This document shows positions 46,901 through 55,382 of a stretch of DNA of 64,000 bases, piece by piece. Source of the DNA: Cocos nucifera (Eukaryota; Streptophyta; Magnoliopsida; Arecales; Arecaceae). Under the pieces are notes generated by a model. It ran no database searches. It was given only the letters and a program-made list of their open reading frames with translations, and was not told the origin of the DNA. The position numbers and the translations under genes are program-made. How positions within the stretch are numbered: the stretch's first letter is position 1; every line of letters begins with the position of its first letter. The stretch covers positions 290,179 through 354,178 of the forward strand of contig QRFJ01001028.1 of the NCBI GenBank assembly GCA_006176705.1. The letters run 5' to 3'.

Positions 46901-47936
46901 ATATAAAAAAACTGGATTTTTTTCCCTCTTAAATAAGATGTGTAAAGGGTCTATATTTCATACTTTGGATTTCATTATGCCCCCCTCCCCAGAACACACA
47001 CACACACACACAAAAATTTAAAAAAAAAACCACAGTTGTATAATAACTGCATGAAGAAGAAAATGTATTTTTCGCTCTGTTAAATATTTATACCTTCCAG
47101 ATCTCTTTTTCTTTTCATATATTTATCTTTGTTGAGTTCATCTCCTGCTGAAAGCTTTATTCAGATGATGCAAAAAAAAGTACTATTTTAGGGGTTGAAG
47201 AGGTACCATTTTGTTTTTGTTATTTTTTTTCCTGGGCAGTTCTAGTGAAAGACAATTTGGTTCAACTTGGAAAGCTTTTAGCATATGTTAACCATTTCTA
47301 CTGAAAGGACCTGTTCGTAATTTATCTGGTTTAATTCCAAAAATTTACTCACTCAACATTTTATTTTCTTCTTATATTCTCTTCAGTGCACTTATATTAG
47401 TTTTCTGTACGCACCAGATCCACCAGCTGTCTTTTAGTCCCCATACGGATGCCAAAGGGATAATGGATCTTGTTGAATTTCTTTCCCCAAAACATGTTAT
47501 ATTAGTGCATGGGGAGAAGCCTAAAATGGCCACACTAAAGGGAAGAATTCAATCTGAATTGGGAATTCAGTGTTATGATCCAGCAAACAACGAGACAGTG
47601 GTCATTCCTACAACCCAAAATGTCAAAATTAATGCCACTAAGATGTTTATGCGAAGCTGTTCTCATGCTGACCTCCATAGTGTAACGAAGAGTGCACCTT
47701 GCCTTTCAGATTCTAGTTTTGGAGACAATGGAGCCCCAAATTTGGTGAGAAATGAAAAGATCGCCGAAGGCATCCTAGTGATGGGGAAAAACAAAACTGC
47801 AAAGATTGTCTGTGAAGATGAGTTTCTTCAGACATTGCATGTGAAGGAACACAAAGTTCAGTTTCAATACTCGCACCCCGTACGGTCAAGCAGCGGACTC
47901 CTGCCGTCTAATGGGAACTCTCCAGAGAGGTGTTAG
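16443..47936 (+). CDS. CPSF73-II: CPSF73-II / INTS11-type metallo-beta-lactamase RNA endonuclease (13 exons)
   Basis: Exons: 16443-16467, 16584-16761, 18598-18670, 20041-20158, 24158-24231, 26224-26360, 28758-28821, 30724-30789, 35714-35783, 38430-38534, 40096-40237, 42590-42686, 47418-47936 (1668 nt with stop, 555 aa). All introns are GT-AG and phases fit. Family: nuclear zinc-dependent endonucleases that cut RNA 3' ends; this subfamily is the plant CPSF subunit 3-II, related to Integrator INTS11 (snRNA 3' processing in animals) and to CPSF73 (pre-mRNA cleavage). Motifs: D31 in IMFDCGMH; H67-F-H69-L-D71-H72; H156 (AYYAGH); D177 (VYTGDYN); E202; beta-CASP region about 245-360; H392 (SFSPHTD); H414 (VHGE). 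All metal and catalytic residues are present. The C-terminus after ~440 is family-specific; close relatives are about 550-610 aa. The start ATG has A at -3 and G at +4. CPSF73-II versus canonical CPSF73-I was decided by MAIECLALGAGQEVGKS and MHMGYLDHRRYPDF. Confidence 0.95.
16584..16761 (+). CDS. CPSF73-II: CPSF73-II exon 2
   Basis: Residues 9-68. Holds MBL motif 1 (D31 in FDCGMH) and the first His of motif 2 (ITH67). The exon ends after the second base of Phe68, so the HxHxDH zinc site is split between exons 2 and 3. Acceptor TTTCAG, donor GTAAGA. Confidence 0.93.
16762..18597 (+). other. Intron 2
   Basis: 1836 bp, T-rich, no coding sequence and no clear transposon. A short palindrome CATGTGCATTGCACATG lies near 17861-17880, and a C-run followed by a T-run near 17588-17610. 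Nothing else stands out. Confidence 0.85.
18598..18670 (+). CDS. CPSF73-II: CPSF73-II exon 3
   Basis: Residues 68-92: completes the zinc site (F-H69-L-D71-H72), then IGALPYFTEVCGYQGPIFMT. Acceptor TTTCAG, donor GTAAGT. Confidence 0.93.
18671..20040 (+). other. Intron 3
   Basis: 1370 bp, AT-rich. Around 19430-19470 a 'ggcccccctgaagg ... cctgcccctg' stretch resembles fragments of dispersed plant repeats, but its ends cannot be defined. No gene seen. Confidence 0.85.
20041..20158 (+). CDS. CPSF73-II: CPSF73-II exon 4
   Basis: Residues 93-132, starting YPTKALAPLMLEDYRKVM and ending DCMKK. Acceptor ATGCAG, donor GTACGT. Confidence 0.93.
20159..24157 (+). other. Intron 4 with decayed dispersed repeats
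   Basis: 3999 bp. Two GC-richer, purine-biased islands (about 20380-20680 and 22380-22930) share 'gaacc/gtacc' motifs and a 'gagaggagagagaggg' run. They look like old copies of one dispersed repeat also seen near 32520-32900. Short fortuitous frames in these islands show no protein homology that I recognise. Confidence 0.7.
24158..24231 (+). CDS. CPSF73-II: CPSF73-II exon 5
   Basis: Residues 132-156. Ends exactly on H156, the MBL motif 3 zinc ligand (IRAYYAGH). Acceptor TTGTAG, donor GTATGT. Confidence 0.93.
24232..26223 (+). other. Intron 5
   Basis: 1992 bp. The stretch 24400-25340 differs in texture from its surroundings (purine-rich with 'gagaaggaagaaccgaaag'-type sequence) and may be a solo LTR or retroelement remnant. 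I could not find its ends or a domain. The rest is ordinary T-rich intron. Confidence 0.6.
26224..26360 (+). CDS. CPSF73-II: CPSF73-II exon 6
   Basis: Residues 157-202 (partial). Holds MBL motif 4 (D177 in VYTGDYN) and the first two bases of Glu202, the beta-CASP motif A acid. The acceptor is TTTAAG, weaker than the CAG/TAG sites elsewhere; the donor is GTACCA, also weak. Confidence 0.92.
26361..28757 (+). other. Intron 6
   Basis: 2397 bp, AT-rich, containing the (TA)n microsatellite at 27483-27535 and an A/G-rich run at 27708-27740. No transposon ends recognised. Confidence 0.85.
27483..27535. repeat. (TA)n microsatellite
   Basis: About 26 perfect TA dinucleotides inside intron 6. It is a likely length polymorphism. 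Confidence 0.95.
28758..28821 (+). CDS. CPSF73-II: CPSF73-II exon 7
   Basis: Completes Glu202 and encodes STYATTIRDSKYAREREFLKA (residues 203-223). Acceptor CTGTAG, donor GTATGT. Confidence 0.92.
28822..30723 (+). other. Intron 7
   Basis: 1902 bp. Contains the 25-bp palindrome triplet at 30087-30168, described separately. The section 29400-29900 may be transposon-derived but lacks identifiable ends. Confidence 0.85.
30087..30168. repeat. Three tandem 25-bp perfect palindromes
   Basis: The 21-base near-palindrome formed by TTAAAACCAC, a central G and GTGGTTTTAA occurs three times with no change, starting at 30091, 30116 and 30141. Each is joined by TATA. Each copy can form a 10-bp stem, and the whole block is itself self-complementary. 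It lies in intron 7 about 560 bp before exon 8. Confidence 0.95.
30724..30789 (+). CDS. CPSF73-II: CPSF73-II exon 8
   Basis: Residues 224-245, a 66-bp phase-0 exon encoding VHKCISGGGKVLVPTFALG and RAQ, the conserved start of the beta-CASP domain. Skipping it would preserve the reading frame but remove this block. Acceptor CTTAG, donor GTACTT. Confidence 0.92.
31043..31514. repeat. (TA)n microsatellite interrupted by a MITE
   Basis: (TA)n at 31043-31059 and again, much longer, at 31456-31514. The 385-bp foldback element and a short (AG)n tract lie between the two parts. Confidence 0.9.
31071..31455. mobile_element. Foldback MITE in a TA microsatellite (Micron-like)
   Basis: 385 bp with long imperfect terminal inverted repeats of about 84 bp: left AGGTAGACTGGGCTCC ... 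GATCAGCGCGCATCTCC (31071-31152), right its reverse complement (31374-31455) with roughly ten mismatches. Complementarity continues inward with 'gcatctgaaaagg...tgccttcag' against its partner, so nearly the whole element can fold on itself. Flanking TA repeats match the habit of rice Micron elements, which sit inside (TA)n tracts; the family name is inferred from that habit, not from sequence identity. Confidence 0.8.
35714..35783 (+). CDS. CPSF73-II: CPSF73-II exon 9
   Basis: Residues 246-269 (partial): ELCILLDDYWERMNLKIPIY and FSA. It follows the longest intron of the gene (4924 bp). Acceptor CATTAG, donor GTATGT. Confidence 0.92.
35784..38429 (+). other. Intron 9
   Basis: 2646 bp. Contains the strand-switching microsatellite at 37167-37782. 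The remainder is T-rich intron without recognisable element ends. Confidence 0.85.
37167..37782. repeat. 616-bp strand-switching ATAC/GTAT microsatellite
   Basis: From 37167 to about 37625 the + strand is built of ACAT/ATAC, ATATAT and ACACAC units with interspersed TCTA. A (GT)n tract at about 37635-37655 marks the switch, after which the + strand is GTAT/ATGT to 37782, i.e. the complement of the first part. All the long Tyr/Ile/Thr/His- or Cys/Val/Met-rich frames here are products of the repeat. Confidence 0.95.
38430..38534 (+). CDS. CPSF73-II: CPSF73-II exon 10
   Basis: Residues 269-304 (partial): LTIQANMYYKMFIGWTSQ ... NPFDFKH. Acceptor TTTAG, donor GTACAT. Confidence 0.92.
39181..39188. 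repeat. Target site duplication (left) of the hAT element
   Basis: ACCAAGAG, identical to 39887-39894. Confidence 0.92.
39189..39886. mobile_element. Non-autonomous hAT element (MITE-like), 698 bp
   Basis: Ends are TAGGGATGGCAT on the left and TTGCCATCCCTA on the right (11-bp terminal inverted repeat TAGGGATGGCA). It is flanked by a perfect 8-bp duplication, ACCAAGAG, at 39181-39188 and 39887-39894. An 8-bp duplication is the hallmark of hAT transposition. Subterminal 'cgggt/acccg' and 'cgggcc'-type motifs recur at both ends, typical of transposase-binding regions. There is no transposase gene, so it was moved in trans. The undamaged duplication suggests a fairly recent insertion. Confidence 0.92.
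39887..39894. repeat. Target site duplication (right) of the hAT element
   Basis: ACCAAGAG, identical to 39181-39188. Confidence 0.92.
40096..40237 (+). CDS. CPSF73-II: CPSF73-II exon 11
   Basis: Residues 304-351 (partial), including GPCVLFATPGM and GGFSLEVFKQWAPS, the core beta-CASP signature. Acceptor TATAG, donor GTACTC. Confidence 0.93.
40571..40820. repeat. Tandem duplication of a 125-bp intron segment
   Basis: 40571-40695 and 40696-40820 are two copies of a unit starting TGTTGCTTAATAAAGA.TTAC and containing 'gtgactcttctct', 'tacatcgatgttg' and 'ccatttcatctca'. They differ at roughly one base in ten, so the duplication is not recent. Confidence 0.9.
41179..41747. mobile_element. MITE with GGCnnTnTTTGGCAT termini
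   Basis: 569 bp. The left end is GGCTGTGTTTGGCATACAGC, and the right end reads GGCCATATTTGGCATGCAG on the minus strand. Complementarity extends imperfectly inward (AGCTTAA and TGTTTAGT blocks). Such GGCCNTGTTTGG ends are common in PIF/Harbinger- and hAT-type MITEs; no clean target duplication is visible, so the superfamily is undecided. Confidence 0.6.
42590..42686 (+). CDS. CPSF73-II: CPSF73-II exon 12
   Basis: Residues 351-383, YCVAGTIGHKLMSGKPTRID then VRCQ. Acceptor TTTCAG, donor GTTTTT (weak, but the frame continues exactly into exon 13). Confidence 0.92.
42687..47417 (+). other. Intron 12
   Basis: 4731 bp. Contains the (AAT)n tract at 43899-43946; a 'gcatggcat'-rich section at 43600-43740; and old 'gtaccgg/ggtacc'-type repeat copies near 42770-43090 and 45300-45400. 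The segment around 44110-44290 repeats 'aaaactg.ttgaaac' and 'ttggc.gaaa', characteristic of decayed dispersed repeats. No gene seen. Confidence 0.75.
43899..43946. repeat. (AAT)n microsatellite
   Basis: Sixteen near-perfect AAT trinucleotides in intron 12. Confidence 0.95.
47418..47936 (+). CDS. CPSF73-II: CPSF73-II exon 13 (terminal)
   Basis: Residues 384-555 and the TAG stop. Holds beta-CASP motif B (H392 in SFSPHTD) and motif C (H414 in VHGE), then the variable C-terminal domain ending PERC. The acceptor is CACCAG. Confidence 0.95.
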   Translation: MHQLSFSPHTDAKGIMDLVEFLSPKHVILVHGEKPKMATLKGRIQSELGIQCYDPANNETVVIPTTQNVKINATKMFMRSCSHADLHSVTKSAPCLSDSSFGDNGAPNLVRNEKIAEGILVMGKNKTAKIVCEDEFLQTLHVKEHKVQFQYSHPVRSSSGLLPSNGNSPERC

Positions 47937-48620
47937 ACTACAGTGTTCAATAGCAAACATATCACCGAGCCACATTCTGCTTCACCTGTTGCTGGCTAAA
48001 GGAGAAACTGTGTCAATTGCAAACATATCAGCAATGCTTCTGGCTCTCACAAGCTAGATTATGTGCTCGTTCTAATGAATATTTTCTTACATGACCGGTA
48101 AGGGGGAAAACAGTGCAGGTAGATTAGCAATATATGTTTGCTGTACTTGGTCGCCGCTCACCAGTTGATGAAAAGCTGATCAGAGATCTCAATCATGAGT
48201 CATGGATTTTAGTGTCTTGAGTCGACTCACTTGGCACATAAGCTGCATAGAAATGACTGGTCTCTGCGGTGAAACCCTTTATATGAACTTAAGCCATGTT
48301 ACACAGATACTGAATGTTGCCAAAAGGTGGAATAAATTATGACCGGAACTTTTACCACGCCGAGGGAGCCAATTGAGGTACAGTTCTGTTTCACCCAATG
48401 GGATGGATGATGCCTTTTGGTTGCTTAAATGGCTATCAAGTGACGATGTTGAGGCTCAGTTTGTGAGGTTCCAGATTTTGTTCACTTTGTAGAGCTGTGA
48501 ATTTTGTGGATGGTAGTATACGACGGTCCCTTTTTCCTCTCATTTGAAAACACCTGTTTCTGTACCTTGGCAAGTGTGGACAAACTATATAGTCGGGTTG
48601 AAATAAGAGGCACATGGACT
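47937..48620 (+). other. Probable 3' UTR of CPSF73-II
   Basis: GC content stays close to the exon level for about 600 bp after the stop and then drops. AATAAA at 48331-48336 is the best polyadenylation signal; AAATAAG near 48602 is an alternative. The exact end cannot be fixed from sequence. Confidence 0.5.
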
Positions 48621-49616
48621 CGATTGATATATGTATACATTTAATTATGATTAACTCTCATATGAATGGTTTAGCGGAATGATGTGCTAATTCCAATTGT
48701 TTCCTTAGTTTCTTCCAATATTTTTTTTAAAAAAGAATCTCCCCAAAGGTAAAATTCCAGCAGGGGAATTGGTTTGCTAGGGGGCAAAATGGCAAAATTA
48801 GGTGTAAAAACAGACATAAAAAAAGATGGTAGACCAGCTAACCATTTTTATGATCCCCTCGTGCTGCTAATGTGGCATCCGGTAGTCTTAATTCCCCATG
48901 CCATGGTTTTTTACAATGCTATCGTGCAGCATGTCAGCTCTATTTTCTGAAGTGAAGCAGTGGACTGTTGACTCAAGGTATTAGAATGAACGAACTTAGA
49001 GCAAAAGTTGGCCTCATTTTTTGATTTACACCTAAAAAATTGTAGAAATGAGCAAGTCATATATTTTGAATTTGCAATCATGGTTGGACTTAGAGCCTGA
49101 GGTTGGTAATTTATGACTTTGAGGTACGTGGATTTAAATTTGGTATAAATGACTTTGGAGTGTACAAAAGTAACCATTTATTAAATATATTAAGTGTAAG
49201 TTAAGAATTCTGACCTATCTAATCTATTTCAACCTGTTTAACAATTGGGTAAAGTCAAAAAAGTCATAAGCTGACCTGTCAAAATCTTCTAAGACTGGTT
49301 GAACCTGTAATACCAGGCTTGACACAGTCCAATTTGTTTATTAATTGGGTTGTGCATATCAAGTTGGATTACATGTTTAATAAATAAGTTGGGCTCAAGT
49401 TTGGATTTTTGACTGTCTAATAAATAGGTTAGATTAGGCTATCAGGCTTTTCATAATGCAATCTAACCTGAATCCGATCTAACCTTAATGATTGCCACAT
49501 TCACTCTAGCCTAAATCACTAGTATCCGACCTCAAATGATTTATTGTCTGAATTAGTTCATATATATTTTGGGGATTTCTAACTTCCATATTAAGAGGAT
49601 AAAAATAAATAATATT
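48621..49616. other. Intergenic DNA
   Basis: AT-rich. The 49205-49520 stretch repeats 'aacctgtttaa', 'aattgggt' and 'aataaataagttgggct' phrases, like common plant dispersed repeats, but no element ends could be defined. No gene or RNA gene seen. Confidence 0.6.
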
Positions 49617-50838
49617 ATTAACCTTATGTGAGAATACGTGATAAGATATATAAATTGCATATTATCATTGATCATGATAAACATATTTTAGAACATGGAT
49701 GGATTTGAGCGGAATGATTTTTTGACAATTAGATCATAGTGAAAAATAGTATCATATTATTGAAACTGTTCATTCATTTCAACCAATTGATGCTTAGGTT
49801 TAAAAAAATCACCAAACCACATAGGTTTTGATTGAAGATATTTTTCAATATATATTATATTTAATTATTTGGATCTTTTTTTGATTCATAAAAGCAAAGA
49901 GGGAGTTGGGGACCTAAACCCACTCCGCACAGCAACCCTCAACCACCGAGGCCTTCTCCCATCAGAGAATGTTTGATGCGGATGTTAAGAGGCACAATCT
50001 CTCCATCTGAAGGTGAGTATATCACCCTAATGCGGAATCAGAAGTCAGACGAATTAGACGCTACTTCCGTGGAGCTGACAAAGCATCATTGATTTACATG
50101 TGCCATCATTAATTTTGAATTTTAATCTTTTGTAAAAAGTTCAACATTCAATATGTAGCTCGTCTCTCTCTCTCTCTCTCAAATTTGCTTTTATTGTTTG
50201 ATGATTTTTGTTGAGCACCATCAGATGTTGCACCAATTATTTCATTCAACATGTGAACAATTTTATAAGTTTGTTATAAAGCACACAGTTAGACATTGTT
50301 GCAGAAATTTTTAAAATTTATCACATAGATTATGTGAACAGCTTGTATAGATTTGTTGCTATAGTCATATTTTCATAAAATCATAAAAGTTTTTAAGTCC
50401 CAATTTAGAGATTCATTTATTCCATAATACATGGATGGTAGTTCCCACTTAATCATGTCATGTTCTACAGCATACAGAGAGCCTATAATTTAGGAGAAAT
50501 TATATCCTATGCGGCATGCACTATGTGATCATACACGCCACCAATCACTACCACTTATTTCTATGGATCCCTTTCATCATGGATTTATCTTAGTAATAAT
50601 GATTGACGGTATACACAGCTATGTATACCCTACGTAGGATATAATGTCTCATGATCTAGAAGTAGATCTCTTCGATTAGTGATGATTATATTAATTTATT
50701 TTAGAATTTTATGAATTGATATCAAAATTAAATTTATTAATAAAATGATCCCAAATCACCCAAAAATAGGTGCTATAAGACGATGCGACTAGTGGAAAGA
50801 TTTTCCTAAAAGTTGCAACATATGTCTAATTGTTACTC
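49617..50838. repeat. Segmental duplication, copy A
   Basis: Pairs with 51106-52107 throughout: 'aatacgtgataagatatataaa...', 'gacaattagatc.tagtga', 'caaccaattgatgcttaggt', 'ccataatacatggatggtag' and 'ctataagacgatgc' occur in the same order. Copy A is ~220 bp longer because of an insertion at about 49870-50095. A (CT)n tract at 50161-50180 is shared with copy B. Confidence 0.9.
49870..50095. repeat. Insertion present only in duplication copy A
   Basis: About 220 bp, noticeably more GC-rich than its surroundings, containing 'aaaccccactccgcacagcaa'-type and 'ggtgagtatatcaccc' sequence. Copy B runs straight across this point ('ttattgaacctttaatttgaatgtgcc'). It is either an insertion after duplication or a deletion from copy B. 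No transposon ends or duplication are clear. Confidence 0.6.
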
Positions 50839-51105
50839 GGATATAGACAATCTAAGGGAGGGTGAATTAAATTTTTTAAAAATTTTTATAATCTTAAAAT
50901 AAGTATATGCTTAATTAAGATAAACTAAGTAAATGTGCAGAACAATGAATCAAAATAAGAAATATGCTGAAATAAATAAGAGCAAAATAGGAAATAAGTA
51001 AGAGCACATCAAAACAAAAAGTTATAGTTATTCGATGCCAAATTCAATACCTACGTCCATTTCCCAAATCTTCCTACTTGAAAATTCCACTATAAACACA
51101 AAGTT

Positions 51106-52107
51106 TATAACTTTGAGTAAGAATACGTGATAAGATATATAAATTGCATATTATCATTGATCATGATATATATATTTCAGATTATGGATAGATTTGAATG
51201 TAATGATTTTTTTGACAATTAGATCGTAGTGAAATATAGTATCGTATTATCAAAATTGTTCATTCTCTTCAACCAATTGATGCTTAGGTTTAGAAAAATC
51301 ACCATACCACATAGTTTTTTATTTTAAGATATTTTTCAATATATATTATGTTTAATTATTGAACCTTTAATTTGAATGTGCCATCATTGATTTTGAATTT
51401 TAATCTTTTGTAAAAAGTTTAATATTTAGTATGTAGCCCATCTCTCTCTCTCTCTCTCTCTCAAAATATTGCTTTTATTGTTTGATGAATTTGGTTGAGC
51501 ATCACCAGATATTACATCAATTATTTCATTCAACATATGAGCAATTTTGTAAGTTTATTACAGGGCACAGTAAAATGTTGTTGCAGAAATTTTTAAAATT
51601 TGTTACGTAGATCACGTGAACAATAGATTTGTTACTGTTGTCACAATTTTCATAGGAGTTTTTAAGTTCCGACTTAGAGGTCCATTTATTCCATAATACA
51701 TGGATGGTAGTTTCCACTTAATCATATCATGTTCCCCAATATAAAGAAAGCCTGTGATTTAGGAAAAATTATATCCTATACAACATGCACCATATGGCCA
51801 TGCACACCGTCAATCACTACCAATTGTTTCTATAAGTCACATTCATGAAGAATTCATTTTAGTAATAGCTACTGTGATCAATAGCATGCAGCCATGTTTA
51901 CACTATGTTGGATATAATATCTCGCGATCTAGCACTAGATCTCTCCAATTTATGATGATATTATCAATTTATTCTAGAAACTTATGAGTTGATATTAAAA
52001 TTAAATCTATTAATAGAACGATCCTAGATCATCTAGAAATAGGCACTATAAGACGATGCCACCAGTGAAAAGATTTTTCTAAAAGTAGTAACATGTGCCT
52101 GATAGTT
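51106..52107. repeat. Segmental duplication, copy B
   Basis: Second copy of 49617-50838 in the same orientation, about 85-90% similar by eye. It is separated from copy A by 267 bp of unrelated AT-rich DNA (50839-51105). Confidence 0.9.
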
Positions 52108-55100
52108 ATAGTTTATATATTATTAAATTTATTGCTATGACTCATCAGAGCCCGTAAAAGTATAATTATTATGACAGTCATTGCTAGAACCTTTACTAAA
52201 TTCACAGCAAAATAACCTTCTATGGTGATGGTGACATTCATTGCTATAACCAGACCTAAACTCGACCTGCTGCTATAAGTTGGAGTGCAACAAAGGTGGT
52301 GGAACTCGGCAATTTTTAGTTGGATAAATGGATCGAAGTTTTTTTATTTCCTTTTTTTTAATAAGAAAGTGGATCGAAGAGCAGCTTGGTTTGAAGAACT
52401 AAACAAGGTTTGAACTTTTGCAGTGGTGAGTTATTTTTTGATGTTTTTACGGTTAAGTACTACCTCTCTCATATTCATCAAGTTGCTACAAGTGTGCTGA
52501 TTAAATTTATATAGCTTTCATTTTGCTTTCGCTTAGGCTTTTGTTCTAAGAAAAAACTGAACTATATGTATTCGAGATTTTATCTTTATATCCTACTTAT
52601 TTAAGACATTATTTGAAATACATACTGTTGAACTGTTATAGTTGACAATTTTATAGTCCTCATGCCATGCTATATATCCATAAGGAGTTGTATTAAGATC
52701 ATCTCTATATACCTTTTATCTGGTTTCAACAGCCACTGAATATTATAGCAATTGCTGTTTGATCTTTCACTGTTTATATGATGAACTATAATTTTTTATG
52801 TCAATGTTTGTAGCCGTATTAAAAAATATTACTCAAAAAAATAGTTTCTTGAATAGTTTATACAATGATGTTATTCTAATATGGCAAATTAGATCATACG
52901 TTAGCCTTGGATTGCAACTCAGGGAAGGGGTTTTATGTTTGAACCTTGGGAGCGCGTTTCCCTGAGGGTGGGACATGGGCAGCGGTGCTTTGCATTTTTG
53001 AAGAAATAATTGAATGACCTCTCAGCATTACCCTCTAAGAGAGGGGAAAAAAATTATTGTATTAGTATTTTATTTTCTAGGAGAAATTAAGGCTCCTTGC
53101 ATATTATCAATGCTATCTGAATTGTCGAAAAATTTTAAACTATTCTCAGATTTTCTATTGGATTAATGATTTTTCAAATTATTCTCCCTGAGCAAACAAA
53201 TTCAAAACTGTTCAATTAGTCTTGAATAATGCATGGATTTTGTAATTTAGTCAGAAGTTGTCAGTCGGTAATTTAATAGAAATATTTGTTGCGATATAAA
53301 GTAGGAATATCATGTATTATTGTTGATGTATTTTTAATATCCATTATTTACTAGCATATAACCCATACAATACGTGGAATATATCTTTTATTTAAAAATA
53401 TATCAAATTTAAAATATTTTTATTTAATTATGTAGTAATATATTTTATTAATATATAAAATATTTTTTTATTAATATATAATTTTATTAGTTTTTATTAA
53501 AATAGTCTTTCATTAATGCATTAATACATTATTAAATATTATTGATATTTAAAAATATTATTAATAATTACAAATATTATAGTGGTAATCTCATAATTCT
53601 GTTAGCTTGCATTAAATTGCCTTTGGACTAATGGAATATATATCAAAAATTTAATAATCATTTTGTAGTATTTGAGGTGGATCCACTTCATCCTCTTATT
53701 TCCATTGAGTGGAAACAACCTTTTAAATGCCACAATTTTTGATTAATATGAAAATAATCTCTTAAATGTCATAACATTTAATTAATATAAAATTAGTCTT
53801 TTAAATGCCATAACTTTTGATTAATTATGCAATCAAAAAATTTCAAATAAAAACTACGTACACATGATGCTCTACCTTGGCCTTTATTTATATACATATA
53901 TATATATATATATATTAGATATGTCTCTTAAACTTATTTTAAAGTAAATAAATATGCATGTATTTCAAAAAAAAAAATAAGATTCTTATTTTGATACTAT
54001 TCTTTGGTTGTGAATTTTTTTTTTTGAAAACTTTTGACAAATTTGCTAATTTTTTTTTTCCCTGACGTCCAATCTAATTACATTGTTCCTATTCTAGACA
54101 CCAAGCTTGTGACCATGGTGTCTAGTTTCTACTATTCATCCCTTGTACAATTTTTTAATTTAACAAGTAAAAATAATTTAATAATGATCTCCTTCCATTT
54201 GAAAAAAAAAAAAACCAAATAACCTAATTATACTTGGAAAAGTTCTATCCCTCTTTATATATCAGGTACCAGGTTCCAAGTTTCGACGTGCCAAAAAAAA
54301 AAAAGAAAGAAAATCATAAGATTTCTTTCTTTCTTTCTTTCTTTTTTTCTGAGAGTAGAACTTAAGGTCAATCTATTATTACATAGAATGCATATTATGG
54401 AAGTGTCAAGACAGCAACTTACTATAATTTATTTTCTTTTAAACATTTACATTATATCAAATAATTAATCTATATTTGGCAATAGACAATCAAAGGCAAC
54501 CATTTCAAGTACAGAGCTATTCCTTTGTAAGAAGTCTAATTAATCAAAATTGTTATAAAATTATGGAAATTTGTGATCTACAGTAAGACCTTGGGTTGCT
54601 AATCTAAAAGCTAATCATGGTTTCTTAATATCCTAAGGAGAGTATCAGCTCTAACAGAGTTCCTGATGAACAAGTTTTTAAACAAACTCTCTTCCAACTA
54701 AAATAATGGTTTTATCTGTAAGACGGCTTCTTAATCGAGTTAATGATGTTTGTTGAAGAGCTGATAAAAGTAAAAGGTTGGGATGAATTTTGAATGGAGA
54801 ACAATTTGATAGAAGAGATGGTTGCCAGGTTGGTGCTCTCAGTGCCAGAGTATATTTATGTAGCTAGAATCCCTCTCTAGTTGGATTTTGAAGAAATTTT
54901 TGTTTATTAATCACATTGAATTATCTACGCCGTATATAAAAATAGAGTTCAATATTTTGGTAAATTCCTTGATACATTCTATGCATACAATTTCATTGTC
55001 AAAATAGTCTTATTAATCATCCAGTAATTTACATTTAGATTCCATAAAAAATTACTTTTCTTTCATGTGCAGTTCAAAAACAATAATTAGTTTGAATAAT

Positions 55101-55382
55101 TTACATTTAGTTAAGAGTATTTATCAAGTCAAAGGCTTAAAATTAATTGGAGTCTTTTACCCACAAAATACCGCAACTAAATGACTCAACTTCCTTTATT
55201 GCTACTTAAATTCTTGAGAATCCTTCTCTCATGCATTCAGTTTATCTATTTTTAGTTGCAGTACCTCAAGAACTTGAAATATTATTCTTAATTTCTTTAT
55301 TGGTTCCTTGAAGGCATGTAGTTCACTTGCTCTTATTCTAGAGATGTGTATTTCACATGCCCTAATTTAGATTTATTAATTT
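52108..55382. other. AT-rich intergenic DNA
   Basis: Very AT-rich (53330-53600 especially). It contains a possible SINE at 52898-53055, a (TA)n tract near 53890-53915, and poly-A/(TTTC)n at 54290-54345. No coding sequence supported. Confidence 0.7.
52898..53055 (+). mobile_element. Possible tRNA-derived SINE
   Basis: A GC-richer block in AT-rich DNA with 'gttagccttggattgc' (possible box A) and, about 34 bp on, 'gtttgaacc' (box B-like, one mismatch from GWTCRANNC). It ends in 'gaggggaaaaaaa'. This spacing and order match an RNA polymerase III promoter followed by a short A-tail. No target duplication was found. Confidence 0.3.
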
